This document shows, piece by piece, positions 25,956 through 34,318 of a stretch of 64,000 nt of DNA. This stretch comes from Clostridium sporogenes (lineage in GTDB: Bacteria; Bacillota; Clostridia; Clostridiales; Clostridiaceae), in the NCBI RefSeq assembly GCF_001020205.1, contig NZ_CP011663.1, positions 3,906,001 through 3,970,000 on the forward strand, read 5' to 3'. Made by a program: the position numbers and the translations under genes. The number at the start of each line of letters is the position of its first letter. Positions within the stretch are counted from its first letter, which is position 1. The notes under the pieces were generated by a model. The model was not told where the DNA came from. It made no database searches and saw only the letters and a program-made list of their open reading frames with translations.

Positions 25956-26024
25956 TTTTCCTCCTTATTAATAACCAATACATATATTTTTTTTATTTAA
26001 AATATAACCATATAATAATTTAAT

Positions 26025-26042
26025 TAGCAAAAACCATGCCAT
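26025..26042 (-). promoter_or_regulatory. Sigma-54 (-24/-12) promoter of ptsI
   Basis: Minus-strand ATGGCATGGTTTTTGCTA: GG of the -24 element at 26040-26039 and GC of the -12 element at 26028-26027, exactly the 12-base offset the sigma-54 consensus (TGGCAC-N5-TTGCW) requires. The start of transcription would be near 26016, about 60 bases before the ptsI ATG. The divergent gene encodes a sigma-54 activator. Confidence 0.85.
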
Positions 26043-26085
26043 AAAACTATAAATTTTTTGTGTATTCTTCATAATTATTTCTAAT

Positions 26086-26104
26086 ATACTATCAATTATA
26101 GTAT
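26086..26104. repeat. Inverted repeat in the ptsI-activator intergenic region
   Basis: ATACTATCAATTATAGTAT: 7-bp perfect arms and a 5-base centre, between the -24/-12 promoter and the TTGATA palindromes. It could bind a second regulator or IHF-like bending protein; nothing identifies it. Confidence 0.4.
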
Positions 26105-26140
26105 GCTCTTTTTTATATTTTTTAGATATTAATAAAACCA

Positions 26141-26157
26141 TTGATATTTTTTATCAA
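26141..26157. promoter_or_regulatory. Palindrome copy 1, candidate upstream activating site
   Basis: TTGATATTTTTTATCAA: arms TTGATA/TATCAA around five T. It lies about 125 bases upstream of the predicted ptsI start, the classic distance for sigma-54 enhancers, and is repeated exactly at 26244. Confidence 0.75.
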
Positions 26158-26192
26158 ATTAAACAGCTGTATATTTATTATATTTTATAGTA

Positions 26193-26198
26193 TATAAT
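26193..26198 (+). promoter_or_regulatory. Possible -10 element of the activator gene
   Basis: TATAAT on the plus strand, with no convincing -35. If used, copy 1 of the palindrome lies near -50 and the other copies lie within the transcribed leader. Confidence 0.35.
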
Positions 26199-26213
26199 TA
26201 TAGTGTTAATAAG

Positions 26214-26230
26214 TTGATATTTTTTAGCAT
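26214..26230. repeat. Degenerate copy of the palindrome
   Basis: TTGATATTTTTTAGCAT keeps the left arm and T-run of the 17-bp palindrome but has a broken right arm. Confidence 0.5.
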
Positions 26231-26243
26231 ATTATAATATTTT

Positions 26244-26260
26244 TTGATATTTTTTATCAA
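26244..26260. promoter_or_regulatory. Palindrome copy 2 at the ribosome binding site of the activator gene
   Basis: TTGATATTTTTTATCAA, identical to copy 1. Its last two bases are the first two of the AAGGAG ribosome binding site (26259-26264), so binding at DNA level or a hairpin at RNA level would hinder expression of the activator. This suggests negative autoregulation. Confidence 0.7.
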
Positions 26261-26272
26261 GGAGATGTTTTC

Positions 26273-28282
26273 ATGTATAAAAACAATATAGTAGTTCCTA
26301 TTAATAATGGCATACATACAAGAATAGCTGCTATGATAGTTCATAAAGCTACTGAAATAAAAAACAAATATGGCCTAGACCTCTATATAAAACGAATGGA
26401 TTCTAGAGAACCTTTAGCTATTAGTATGTTAGCTTTGATTTCTTTAAAAATAAAGAAACATGAAATAATAGAAATATCTTGTAATAGTACTTCTTCTAAA
26501 GCTGAAAGTGCAGTTTTAGAATTATGTGATTTTATTAACTATGATATATCAAAGGAAAATTCTACATCAAAACTAGATGATATTATAGAAGAAAACACTA
26601 TAGCCTATGATCAAATATTTACTAATATTCCTATAGGCATATTAGTAATAGATAAAAATAGTAAAATTACTATGGCTAATGACTATTCCTTAAAAATTAT
26701 AGGTTATTCTTTAAAAGATATATTAGGTAAAAATATCAAGGATATAATACCAAGTTCTGAGTTACCTGATATAATTAAAAATAAATGCTATCATAAAGGT
26801 AAGACCCAATACATGGATAATAGAATATTGATAACTAATAGATCTCCTATATATTTTAACGATAAAATTTTAGGTGCTATAAGTGTATTCCAAGATATTT
26901 CTGAACTTGTAGGCATAAAAGAGCTAAACGAAAAATTCAAAAAAATATTAGAAGCTTCCCATGACTTAATTTGTTTTGTAGATGAGAGCGGTAAAATAAT
27001 ATATGTTAATCCATCTTACAAAAAACATTTTTCTATAAATTCTAAAGATATTATTGGAAAAGATATAAAAGAATCCTCTCCAAACAGTCTTATAATGGAA
27101 GTATTTAATACTAAAAAACCAAAGGAAAATGTAATCTATAATAAAGATAATATAAATATTATATCTACTATAGAACCTATTTTTATTGATAATGAATTTA
27201 AAGGTGTAATCTCTATATCGAAAACTGTAGATGAGTTAAGGGATCTAACATTAAAACTAACAGAATCTGAAGAGAAACTTATGTACTATAAAAATGAATT
27301 AACCAGACATTTACCCTTAAGTTCTTCCTTTAAATCTATAATAGGATGGAACAGTTCTCTAAAAGATTGTTTATCTATAGCAGAAAAAGCTTCTAAATCA
27401 ACTTCTACTGTTCTTGTTAGAGGTGAAAGTGGTACCGGCAAAGAAATCATAGCAAATGCTATACATGATAATAGTTCTAGAAAAAATAAACCTTTTGTTA
27501 GAGTAAACTGCGCAGCCATACCAGAAAATCTTTTAGAAAGTGAACTTTTTGGTTTTGAAAAGGGAGCCTTTACAGGGGCTATAAAAAAGAAACCTGGTAA
27601 ATTTAATATTGCAGATGGAGGTACAATTTTTTTAGATGAGATAGGTGATTTACCTATTTCTATGCAAGTAAAACTATTAAGAGTTCTCCAAGAAAAAGAG
27701 TTTGAAAGTGTTGGCGGAATTAAAACTCAAAAGGTAGATGTTAGAATAATTGCTGCTACTAATAGAAATTTAGAAGATATGATTAAAGATAATACCTTCA
27801 GAGAAGATCTTTATTACAGATTAAATGTTTTAAATATATCTTTGCCACCTCTTCGTCATAGAAAGCAAGATATAAATCTTTTGGTAGAACACTTTATAAA
27901 TAAAATTAATCCTAAACTTAATAAAAACATAGCAGGTATAAATAAAGGAGCTCTTTTAAAACTACAACAATATGATTGGCCTGGAAATATCCGTGAATTA
28001 GAAAACATTGTCGAAAGGGCTATGAATATGTGTGATAAATCCATAATAACTGTTAAAGATTTACCCTTTTATATATCTAATAACTCTTTTGACGATAGCT
28101 ATAACTTTACTATAAATGAAGACAACTTAAAAACACTAGAAGAATATGAAAAAGAAATAATTACTTTAGCTATGAAAAAATATAAAAGTTTTAATAAGGC
28201 AGGTAAAGCCCTAGGTATAACTCACAGAACAGTGTCCCTAAAATGTAAAAAGTATAATATAAACCCAGAAATTTATAAATAG
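26273..28282 (+). CDS. Sigma-54-dependent activator with N-terminal HPr domain (HPr-PAS-PAS-AAA-HTH)
   Basis: 669 residues. Residues 1-90 form an HPr-like domain: NNGIHTRIAA puts His15 and Arg17 exactly where HPr carries its PEP-dependent phosphorylation site, and a serine at 51 aligns with HPr Ser46. Two PAS domains follow (about 110-210, 221-330). The AAA+ domain (about 350-585) has GESGTGKE (Walker A, near 384), GAFTGA (near 430, sigma-54 contact), DEIGDL and the RHRKQDI region; the C-terminus has a Fis-type helix-turn-helix (KAGKALGITHRTVSLKCKK). It diverges from ptsI and probably activates it, with activity tuned by phosphorylation of the HPr domain and a PAS ligand. The target and direction of control are inference. 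Confidence 0.93.
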   Translation: MYKNNIVVPINNGIHTRIAAMIVHKATEIKNKYGLDLYIKRMDSREPLAISMLALISLKIKKHEIIEISCNSTSSKAESAVLELCDFINYDISKENSTSKLDDIIEENTIAYDQIFTNIPIGILVIDKNSKITMANDYSLKIIGYSLKDILGKNIKDIIPSSELPDIIKNKCYHKGKTQYMDNRILITNRSPIYFNDKILGAISVFQDISELVGIKELNEKFKKILEASHDLICFVDESGKIIYVNPSYKKHFSINSKDIIGKDIKESSPNSLIMEVFNTKKPKENVIYNKDNINIISTIEPIFIDNEFKGVISISKTVDELRDLTLKLTESEEKLMYYKNELTRHLPLSSSFKSIIGWNSSLKDCLSIAEKASKSTSTVLVRGESGTGKEIIANAIHDNSSRKNKPFVRVNCAAIPENLLESELFGFEKGAFTGAIKKKPGKFNIADGGTIFLDEIGDLPISMQVKLLRVLQEKEFESVGGIKTQKVDVRIIAATNRNLEDMIKDNTFREDLYYRLNVLNISLPPLRHRKQDINLLVEHFINKINPKLNKNIAGINKGALLKLQQYDWPGNIRELENIVERAMNMCDKSIITVKDLPFYISNNSFDDSYNFTINEDNLKTLEEYEKEIITLAMKKYKSFNKAGKALGITHRTVSLKCKKYNINPEIYK

Positions 28283-28303
28283 CATTCTTATTATAAAAAT
28301 AAA

Positions 28304-28358
28304 CTTATTGCAGGCATTTTAATCTTAATATAGTAAAGATTAAAATGCCTGCAATAAG
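28304..28358. terminator. Bidirectional terminator-like hairpin after the activator gene
   Basis: A perfect 23-bp stem (28304-28326 with 28336-28358) around a 9-base loop, 22 bases after the activator stop. The centre contains GCAGGCATTTTAATC. On the plus strand it is followed by CTTTAATAG and on the minus strand by TTTATTTTTAT, so it may stop transcripts from both converging genes. Confidence 0.8.
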
Positions 28359-28610
28359 CTTTAATAGTTCTAAACCTAGCTAAATGAATTAATTTATGAA
28401 ATTTATTTTTTATCTTTGCCATGTTAAAATTAAATCTATTTTATTTTGAGACATACTTCATTTTAATCTATTAAATAATAAGTTTTTTATAAAAACACCT
28501 AAATAGAAACACTTAAAATGAATTTTAAATTTATTAATTTTTAAATCCAACTATATATTTATGCTAATAAAATTTAAAATAATATTTGCTTTAACTATTA
28601 AAAATTCAGA
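28359..28610. other. Gene-free A/T-rich stretch between convergent genes
   Basis: About 250 bp between the hairpin and the end of the next minus-strand gene. I see no open reading frame with a ribosome binding site, no palindrome and no RNA motif. Confidence 0.5.
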
Positions 28611-29318
28611 CTATTTTATTAAAGCTTTAAATTCCTGGGAATTTTTTACCGGTTCAAAATCCTCTTCATGTTTAGCTTCTTCTTTTACTCCTGGAGAAAT
28701 TTCTATAGCTTTTTTCAAGCATTCAACTGTATTTTTTACGTCCCCTCTTCTTCCATAAATACTTGCTTTGCCATAATAACTCCATTCATATTTTTCTATG
28801 TCTAAAGCTTTATCATACCATTTTAAAGCTTCATCAAACCTTTCATATAATTCATAAGCCAAAGCCTTATTAAACCTAGAATATCCATAATCAGGATTTA
28901 TATCTAATGCTTTATCTATATTCTTCATACCTTCTTGAAAATTTCCACTATAACATAATGCTATCCCTTTTATGTTATATGCTTTATAAAAATTGCTATC
29001 TTCTTTTATAACCTCATCCTCAATCTTTATAGCTTCATCATATTTTTTATCAAAAAATAGCTTTCTACCTTTTTCACACTTATTCTCTAGTTCTTTATTG
29101 ATTTTGCTATCTTTATTCTTTTTCTCAGCTTTGTTTTCTAATTTAGTGGAGATATTATTTTCAGTATTTTTATTGATACTATTATTTTTAGCTTGTTTAA
29201 AATTATTATGATAAATGCTAAATACAGCTACTATAACTAATATTATAAATATGCTTAATTTGGTTTTTACTGAAAACTTACTCCAAAAACTATTCCTAAA
29301 CTTATTTCCTTTTTGCAT
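28611..29318 (-). CDS. Membrane-anchored TPR protein
   Basis: 235 residues. A single helix (about 20-37, TKLSIFIILVIVAVFSIY) anchors the N-terminus; a Lys/Asn-rich linker follows to about 75; then four TPR units cover about 78-225, including NFYKAYNIKGIALCYSGNFQEGMKNIDKALDINPDYGYSRFNKALAYELYERFDEALKWYDKALDIEKYEWSYYGKAS. TPRs bind peptides or other proteins. It is architecturally similar to the TPR protein at 22202 but not next to it. No specific role can be assigned. Confidence 0.82.
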   Translation of the reverse strand: MQKGNKFRNSFWSKFSVKTKLSIFIILVIVAVFSIYHNNFKQAKNNSINKNTENNISTKLENKAEKKNKDSKINKELENKCEKGRKLFFDKKYDEAIKIEDEVIKEDSNFYKAYNIKGIALCYSGNFQEGMKNIDKALDINPDYGYSRFNKALAYELYERFDEALKWYDKALDIEKYEWSYYGKASIYGRRGDVKNTVECLKKAIEISPGVKEEAKHEEDFEPVKNSQEFKALIK

Positions 29319-29386
29319 TACTTTTCCCTCTATCCTATATTAAAAATAAATATTTATTATGCATCAGCTTTCAAATTTATCTATTA

Positions 29387-29941
29387 TTATAAGCTTTTCA
29401 AATAATTCTCCACTCCAGATTCATACAAATTGTTCCCTTTGGAGTCTATTATAACAATAACAGGTAAATCTTCTACTTCTAACTTTCTAATAGCTTCTGA
29501 ATCTAAGTCTTCATAAGCTATAACTTCTGATTTTTTTATGCTTTTAGATATCAAAGCTGCTGCTCCACCTATTGCTCCAAAATACACTGCTTTATTTTTT
29601 ACTATAGATTCTATAACCTCTTTACACCTTTTCCCTTTACCTATCATACCTTTTAATCCTAAATTCAATAGTTTTGGCGTATATGTATCCATCCTATAAC
29701 TTGTAGTTGGACCTGCCGCTCCTATTTCCATACCAGGCTTAGCTGGAGTAGGACCAACATAATATATTATTGAATCTTTAACTTCAAAAGGTAAGTCTTT
29801 TCCTTCTTCTAAATAATTAACTAATCTTTTATGTGCTGCATCTCTAGCTGTATATATTGTACCTGTAATTAAGGCCATATCTCCTGCTTTTAAACTTTTG
29901 ATTTTATCCGCGGTTAATGGAGTATTTATTTTTATTTTCAT
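29387..29941 (-). CDS. fumB: Class I fumarate hydratase, beta (C-terminal) subunit
   Basis: 184 residues from the ATG at 29941, which has AGGTG at good spacing; a GTG three codons earlier overlaps that site. GDMALITGTIYTARDAAHKRL near 25 and GAAGPTTSYRMDTYTPKLLNLGLKGMIGKG near 80-110 are the family blocks of the small subunit of iron-sulfur fumarase or L-tartrate dehydratase. With the alpha subunit it interconverts fumarate and malate. The two share folds, so tartrate dehydratase cannot be wholly excluded. Confidence 0.9.
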   Translation of the reverse strand: MKIKINTPLTADKIKSLKAGDMALITGTIYTARDAAHKRLVNYLEEGKDLPFEVKDSIIYYVGPTPAKPGMEIGAAGPTTSYRMDTYTPKLLNLGLKGMIGKGKRCKEVIESIVKNKAVYFGAIGGAAALISKSIKKSEVIAYEDLDSEAIRKLEVEDLPVIVIIDSKGNNLYESGVENYLKSL

Positions 29942-30046
29942 TAAAATCACCTACTCTTTATATCTCCTTTAGAATATACTAAAGGGAGTTATATTTACTT
30001 ATTTTATACATAGACTATATAGACTATATAATATAAACTATAATTT

Positions 30047-30889
30047 TTATATTATTTCCTCTTTGTGTCTAGTAACATGGCAACTTACATTTACTGCTAC
30101 TGGTAAACCTGCTATATGGGTTGGAAAAGTTTCTATATTAACTGCCAATGCGGTAGTTTTCCCACCAAAACCTTGAGGCCCTATACCTAAGCCGTTAATT
30201 TTTTCTAGCAATTCTTCCTCTAAATCCTTATAAAATTTATTTTTATTTCTCGAATCTATAGGTCTTAAAAGTGCCTTTTTAGACAGATAAGCACATTTAT
30301 CAAAAGTTCCTCCTATTCCAACTCCTACAACTATAGGGGGACATGGATTAGGCCCTCCTTCTTTAACCACATCTAAAATAAAATCTTTTATACCCTCTAA
30401 TCCGTCTGCTGGCTTTAACATAGCTATCTTACTCATATTTTCTGATCCAAATCCCTTTGGAGCTACAGTTATTTTTATTCTGTCCCCTTGAATTATATTG
30501 TAATATATTACTGCTGGAGTATTGTCTCCTGTATTTATTCTTTCTATAGGGTCACTAACTACAGATTTTCTTAAATATCCTTCTTTGTATCCTTCTGCTA
30601 TACCTTCATTAATAGCATCTTGTAGAGACCCTCCAATTATATGAACATCTTGCCCTATTTCAATAAATATACATGCCATGCCTGTATCTTGGCATAAAGG
30701 TATATTTCCCTCTTTAGCTATATGTATATTTTCTTCTATAGTTTGTAAAACTTCCTTAGCTATATTCCAAGTTTCTTCTTCTTTACATTGTATTATTTTG
30801 TCATTCACATCTTTAGGCAAATAATAATTAGCTTCTATACATAATTTTTTCACTACTTTTTTTATAGTATTTACTGATATTTCCCTCAT
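30047..30889 (-). CDS. fumA: Class I fumarate hydratase, alpha (N-terminal, [4Fe-4S]) subunit
   Basis: 280 residues from the ATG at 30889, which follows GGAGGATAAA; the in-frame TTG at 30901 lies inside that site. IPLCQDTGMACIF near 60 contains a cluster cysteine, APKGFGSENMSKIAMLKPADG near 145 and GGPNPCPPIVVGVGIGGTFDKCAYLSKKAL near 180 the other two. It forms a split fumarase with the next gene, 105 bp downstream. The upstream gap contains a TTGATGTAG tandem repeat. Confidence 0.92.
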   Translation of the reverse strand: MREISVNTIKKVVKKLCIEANYYLPKDVNDKIIQCKEEETWNIAKEVLQTIEENIHIAKEGNIPLCQDTGMACIFIEIGQDVHIIGGSLQDAINEGIAEGYKEGYLRKSVVSDPIERINTGDNTPAVIYYNIIQGDRIKITVAPKGFGSENMSKIAMLKPADGLEGIKDFILDVVKEGGPNPCPPIVVGVGIGGTFDKCAYLSKKALLRPIDSRNKNKFYKDLEEELLEKINGLGIGPQGFGGKTTALAVNIETFPTHIAGLPVAVNVSCHVTRHKEEII

Positions 30890-30990
30890 TTTATCCTCCA
30901 AAATACAATATTTTAAAACATATACTTATGAATATTATAGTTTAATTATATGTTTTTTTCTACATCAACCTACATCAATATTTATAAAAA

Positions 30991-31026
30991 TAAGCTCATA
31001 TATTTCCTTGGAAATATATGAGCTTA
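30991..31026 (-). terminator. Terminator of the amidase gene
   Basis: A 17-bp perfect stem (30991-31007 with 31010-31026) lies directly after the amidase stop; its arms begin TAAGCTCATATATTTCC. On the minus strand it continues into TTTTTATAAATATT. Confidence 0.9.
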
Positions 31027-31029
31027 TTT

Positions 31030-31734
31030 TTACTCTTTATCATTGAAATAATCATTTACTGATTTAGCTATAACTTTTGATATCTTCTCTTGATAATCTG
31101 TACTTTTCAATTTATCTAATTCCATAGAATTAGATAAAAAACCACATTCTACAATAACTGAAGGCATTTCATCATTATTCCTTAATATTTTATAACTATT
31201 TTTTGCTGCTTTTTCTTTTCTTTTATTATTTTCGTCTAATTGCTCCCTTAAATTATTTTGTAATATATGTGCAAATTTTTTACTATCTTCATTATTTGAA
31301 TACCATACCTGAGCTCCATAGTATTTACTTTGATCAAACATATTTAAATGTATACTTATAAACATATCACATTCACTAGTTTTTTTAATTTCACATCTTT
31401 TGTTCAAATCCTCTATTTTTTTCTGTCTAATTCTTTTCCCTTTATCTTCTGAATATAGACCACTATCATCTTCTCTTGTCATTACAACTTTATAGCCTTC
31501 TTTTTTAAGATTCTTCTTTAATATTTTACTTATATCTAAATTTATATCCTTCTCTAAAGTACCATCTTTAGCTAATGCTCCTCCATCCATTCCACCATGG
31601 CCTGGATCTATAAGAATAATCTTTTTTTCTTTAATACTATTTGAGCTACTAAAAGCATTAATCTTTATTATAAAACCAAGACTTATAAATATTATAAGAG
31701 TTGCTAATACTAATTTCTTATTATAAATCTTCAA
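31030..31734 (-). CDS. cwlD: N-acetylmuramoyl-L-alanine amidase, CwlD-like
   Basis: 234 residues. An N-terminal hydrophobic anchor (LVLATLIIFISLGFIIKI) is followed by an Amidase_3 domain with the zinc ligands in LIDPGHGGMDGGALA, the second His in FISIHLNMF and the catalytic Glu in VECGFLSN. CwlD makes muramic-delta-lactam in spore cortex; in Firmicutes it often lies just downstream of rplM-rpsI. Here a phosphate transporter gene sits between, so the assignment rests on domain, size and near-synteny. Confidence 0.85.
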   Translation of the reverse strand: MKIYNKKLVLATLIIFISLGFIIKINAFSSSNSIKEKKIILIDPGHGGMDGGALAKDGTLEKDINLDISKILKKNLKKEGYKVVMTREDDSGLYSEDKGKRIRQKKIEDLNKRCEIKKTSECDMFISIHLNMFDQSKYYGAQVWYSNNEDSKKFAHILQNNLREQLDENNKRKEKAAKNSYKILRNNDEMPSVIVECGFLSNSMELDKLKSTDYQEKISKVIAKSVNDYFNDKE

Positions 31735-31894
31735 AGTTTCCTCCTTATATATTACTACTTCATTTAATATTATGCTATATGATTCAAATTTATAATAGGA
31801 TTAATATAGTTTTATATCAATCTTATTATAAATTATTTCAATGCACCTAATTACAACTATAAAAATTTTATTTTAAATTATTAACTATTATAAT

Positions 31895-31927
31895 AAAAAA
31901 ACTCTACCTAATTAGGCAGAGTTTTTT
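31895..31927 (-). terminator. Terminator of the Na/phosphate cotransporter gene
   Basis: AAAAAACTCTACC and GGCAGAGTTTTTT (one mismatch) around TAATTA, giving a stem with a T-run on both strands. Confidence 0.88.
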
Positions 31928-31993
31928 ACAATCTAATGTTAAGCTTAAACTAATATTTTTAATGTAAATTTTTAATTAAATTATTATATATTA

Positions 31994-33610
31994 TTATCTG
32001 TTTATAACAGTCTGTGCTATATTGGTACAATGATCTCCAACTCTTTCAAAATTATTTATAATATCTAAAAATATAGCACTAGCATTGGCATTACAAGTCC
32101 CTTTATTTAATCTTTTTATATTAGTTTCTCTTAACTGTTCTTCTAAATTATCTATTTTTTCTTCAACATACATAACACTTTGAGATCTTTCCACATCATT
32201 ACTTTCAAAACCTTCAATAGTTCTTGTTAATGAATCCAATGTATAATTAAATAAATGTTTTATATCATATGTAGCATCATCTGAAAATTCAATTCTTTTT
32301 TCTATTTTTTCACTAGTTAAATCTATTATGTTTTCCGCATGGTCCCCTATTCTTTCTATATCATTTACTACATGAAACATAGAACCTACTAAATTTAACT
32401 GTTTATCAGATAATTTTAAATTATTTAATTTAACCAAATATGTAGTTATACTCTTGTTTAGTATATTTATAAGTTTTTCATTTTCATATACTTTGCTTAC
32501 TAATTCTAAATCATTTTTTTCAAATGCATCTATGGATAATTGCAAATTTTCTTTAGCTTTATTTGCCATTCTTACTACTTCTTTTATGGTTTGATTAATA
32601 GCTATTGTAGGATTTTCTAATAATCTTTCGTCTATGTACTTAGGAGCCATCTTTTCATATGGATCACTACCTGGTATCATCTTATTAACAAATGCAACAA
32701 TATATTTTATAAACCATATTTGTATAAATGTATTAAGTAAGTTAAATATTGTATGTGCATTAGCAATTTGTCTTCCTACATCTCCTGGAGTTAGATTAGT
32801 AACTACTCTAACAAAAGGAGTTAATGGAACTAAAATAAATGCAAATATTACCGTCCCTATAACATTAAAGGTTAAATGAAATAAAGCTGCCTTTCTTGCA
32901 TTTTTAGATGCCCCAATACTTGCTAATAGTGCTGTTACACAAGTACCTATGTTGTCCCCAAATAATATTGGCATTGCCGCTGATAATGGAAGTACTCCAT
33001 TACTTGCTAAAGCTATTAATATACCTATGGTAGCAGAGGAACTTTGCACTATAGCTGTCATTCCCATACCTACAACAATTCCTAAAAATACATTATGTGA
33101 TAATGATAACGTTAAGCTTTTAAAAGCTTCGCTTTGGCCTAATGGAGCCATAGAATTTTTCATTATATCCATTCCCATGAATAATATACCAAATCCTAGT
33201 ATTATATTACCTATTTCTTTAGTTTTTTTCTTCTTAGCAAATAAAACTATTGCAGTTCCTACACCTACAAATAATGGAGCTCCAGCAGTAACATTAAAAG
33301 CAACTAGTTGTCCTGTAACTGTAGTACCTATATTGGCTCCCATAATAACCCCTGCTGCTTGTGTTAAAGTCATTAAACCTGCATTTACAAATCCAACAAC
33401 CATAACCGTAGTAGCACTACTACTCTGGATTACTCCTGTTACTACTATACCTGTTAATACCCCTTTTACAGGGTTAGAAGTTACTTTTTCAAAAAAAACC
33501 TTTACTCTTTCTCCTGCTACATTTTGCAATCCATCTCCCATTAAGTTCATGCCATAGATGAATAAACCTAACCCACCAATAAGACCTGTTAACATAGCAA
33601 ATACATTCAT
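31994..33610 (-). CDS. Na+/phosphate cotransporter (NptA/PhoU-domain fusion)
   Basis: 538 residues. Two inverted transport repeats each carry the QSSSAT signature (GVIQSSSATTVMVVGFVNAG near 60 and AIVQSSSATIGILIALASNG near 187). The C-terminal 200 residues (about 340-530) are helical and PhoU-like (NDIERIGDHAENIIDLT and NNFERVGDHCTNIAQTV). The protein imports phosphate with sodium; the PhoU part probably senses or gates. Pho-box-like repeats lie upstream. Confidence 0.92.
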   Translation of the reverse strand: MNVFAMLTGLIGGLGLFIYGMNLMGDGLQNVAGERVKVFFEKVTSNPVKGVLTGIVVTGVIQSSSATTVMVVGFVNAGLMTLTQAAGVIMGANIGTTVTGQLVAFNVTAGAPLFVGVGTAIVLFAKKKKTKEIGNIILGFGILFMGMDIMKNSMAPLGQSEAFKSLTLSLSHNVFLGIVVGMGMTAIVQSSSATIGILIALASNGVLPLSAAMPILFGDNIGTCVTALLASIGASKNARKAALFHLTFNVIGTVIFAFILVPLTPFVRVVTNLTPGDVGRQIANAHTIFNLLNTFIQIWFIKYIVAFVNKMIPGSDPYEKMAPKYIDERLLENPTIAINQTIKEVVRMANKAKENLQLSIDAFEKNDLELVSKVYENEKLINILNKSITTYLVKLNNLKLSDKQLNLVGSMFHVVNDIERIGDHAENIIDLTSEKIEKRIEFSDDATYDIKHLFNYTLDSLTRTIEGFESNDVERSQSVMYVEEKIDNLEEQLRETNIKRLNKGTCNANASAIFLDIINNFERVGDHCTNIAQTVINR

Positions 33611-33652
33611 ATTTGTCCTCCTAATTTAAATATTGTCATCCCATACCTTATT

Positions 33653-33658
33653 ATTATA
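33653..33658 (-). promoter_or_regulatory. -10 element of the Na/phosphate cotransporter gene
   Basis: TATAAT on the minus strand, 43 bases before the ATG, with a poor -35 (TTTTAA). A weak -35 is typical of activator-dependent promoters. Confidence 0.6.
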
Positions 33659-33686
33659 GTAGATATTAAGATAATTTAAAATACTT

Positions 33687-33708
33687 TTAACATAGAATTA
33701 ACATAGAA
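33687..33708. promoter_or_regulatory. Candidate Pho box
   Basis: Two exact tandem copies of TTAACATAGAA, giving TTAACA repeats with 11-bp spacing, the arrangement bound by PhoP of Gram-positive bacteria. They would cover about -41 to -62 from the inferred start of the Na/phosphate cotransporter transcript. Confidence 0.65.
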
Positions 33709-33857
33709 AACTTTTCTATATTAAAAATTATATTTATTTTAAATTTTAATATTTATCTTAATAATAGGATTAAATATTAAATAACTTTAAATCGCTCTTA
33801 TTGTTATAAAAATCCTGTAAATAAATAATCTTATCCTTAAATGTAATTTTAAATAAT

Positions 33858-33888
33858 AAAAAAGGAAAGACAAAATATAGTCTTTCCT
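33858..33888 (-). terminator. Terminator of rplM-rpsI
   Basis: AGGAAAGAC and GTCTTTCCT arms (9 bp) around an 8-base loop, followed on the minus strand by TTTTTTATT, 13 bases after the rpsI stop. Confidence 0.9.
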
Positions 33889-33900
33889 CTTGATTCCATA

Positions 33901-34293
33901 TTATCTCTTTGAGAATTGTGGAGATCTTCTTGCTTTCTTTAATCCATATTTCTTTCTTTCTTTCATTCTTGGATCTCTTGTTAAGAAACCAGCTTTTTTT
34001 AATGATGGTTTCATATTTTCATCAGCTTTTACAAGAGCTCTAGATATACCATGTCTTACTGCTCCTGCTTGACCTGTAAATCCACCGCCGTGAACATTTA
34101 CTAATATATCATATTTATCCTTTGTTTCTGTTAACACTAGTGGTTGGTTAACTATTACTCTTAATGTTTCTATTGGAAAATAGTTTTCTATATCTCTGTT
34201 ATTTATTATTACTTTTCCATCTCCAGCTACAAGTCTTACTCTTGCTACTGATTTTTTTCTTCTTCCAGTTCCAAAATACTGTACTTTAGCCAT
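33901..34293 (-). CDS. rpsI: Ribosomal protein S9
   Basis: 130 residues, full length. GTGRRKKSVARVRLVAGDGK at the start and the strongly basic tail ending KKARRSPQFSKR, which reaches into the 30S P site, are typical. It lies 25 bp after rplM with a GGAGGATAAAAA site. Confidence 0.97.
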   Translation of the reverse strand: MAKVQYFGTGRRKKSVARVRLVAGDGKVIINNRDIENYFPIETLRVIVNQPLVLTETKDKYDILVNVHGGGFTGQAGAVRHGISRALVKADENMKPSLKKAGFLTRDPRMKERKKYGLKKARRSPQFSKR

Positions 34294-34318
34294 TTTTTAT
34301 CCTCCCTTCAGCCTGCAA

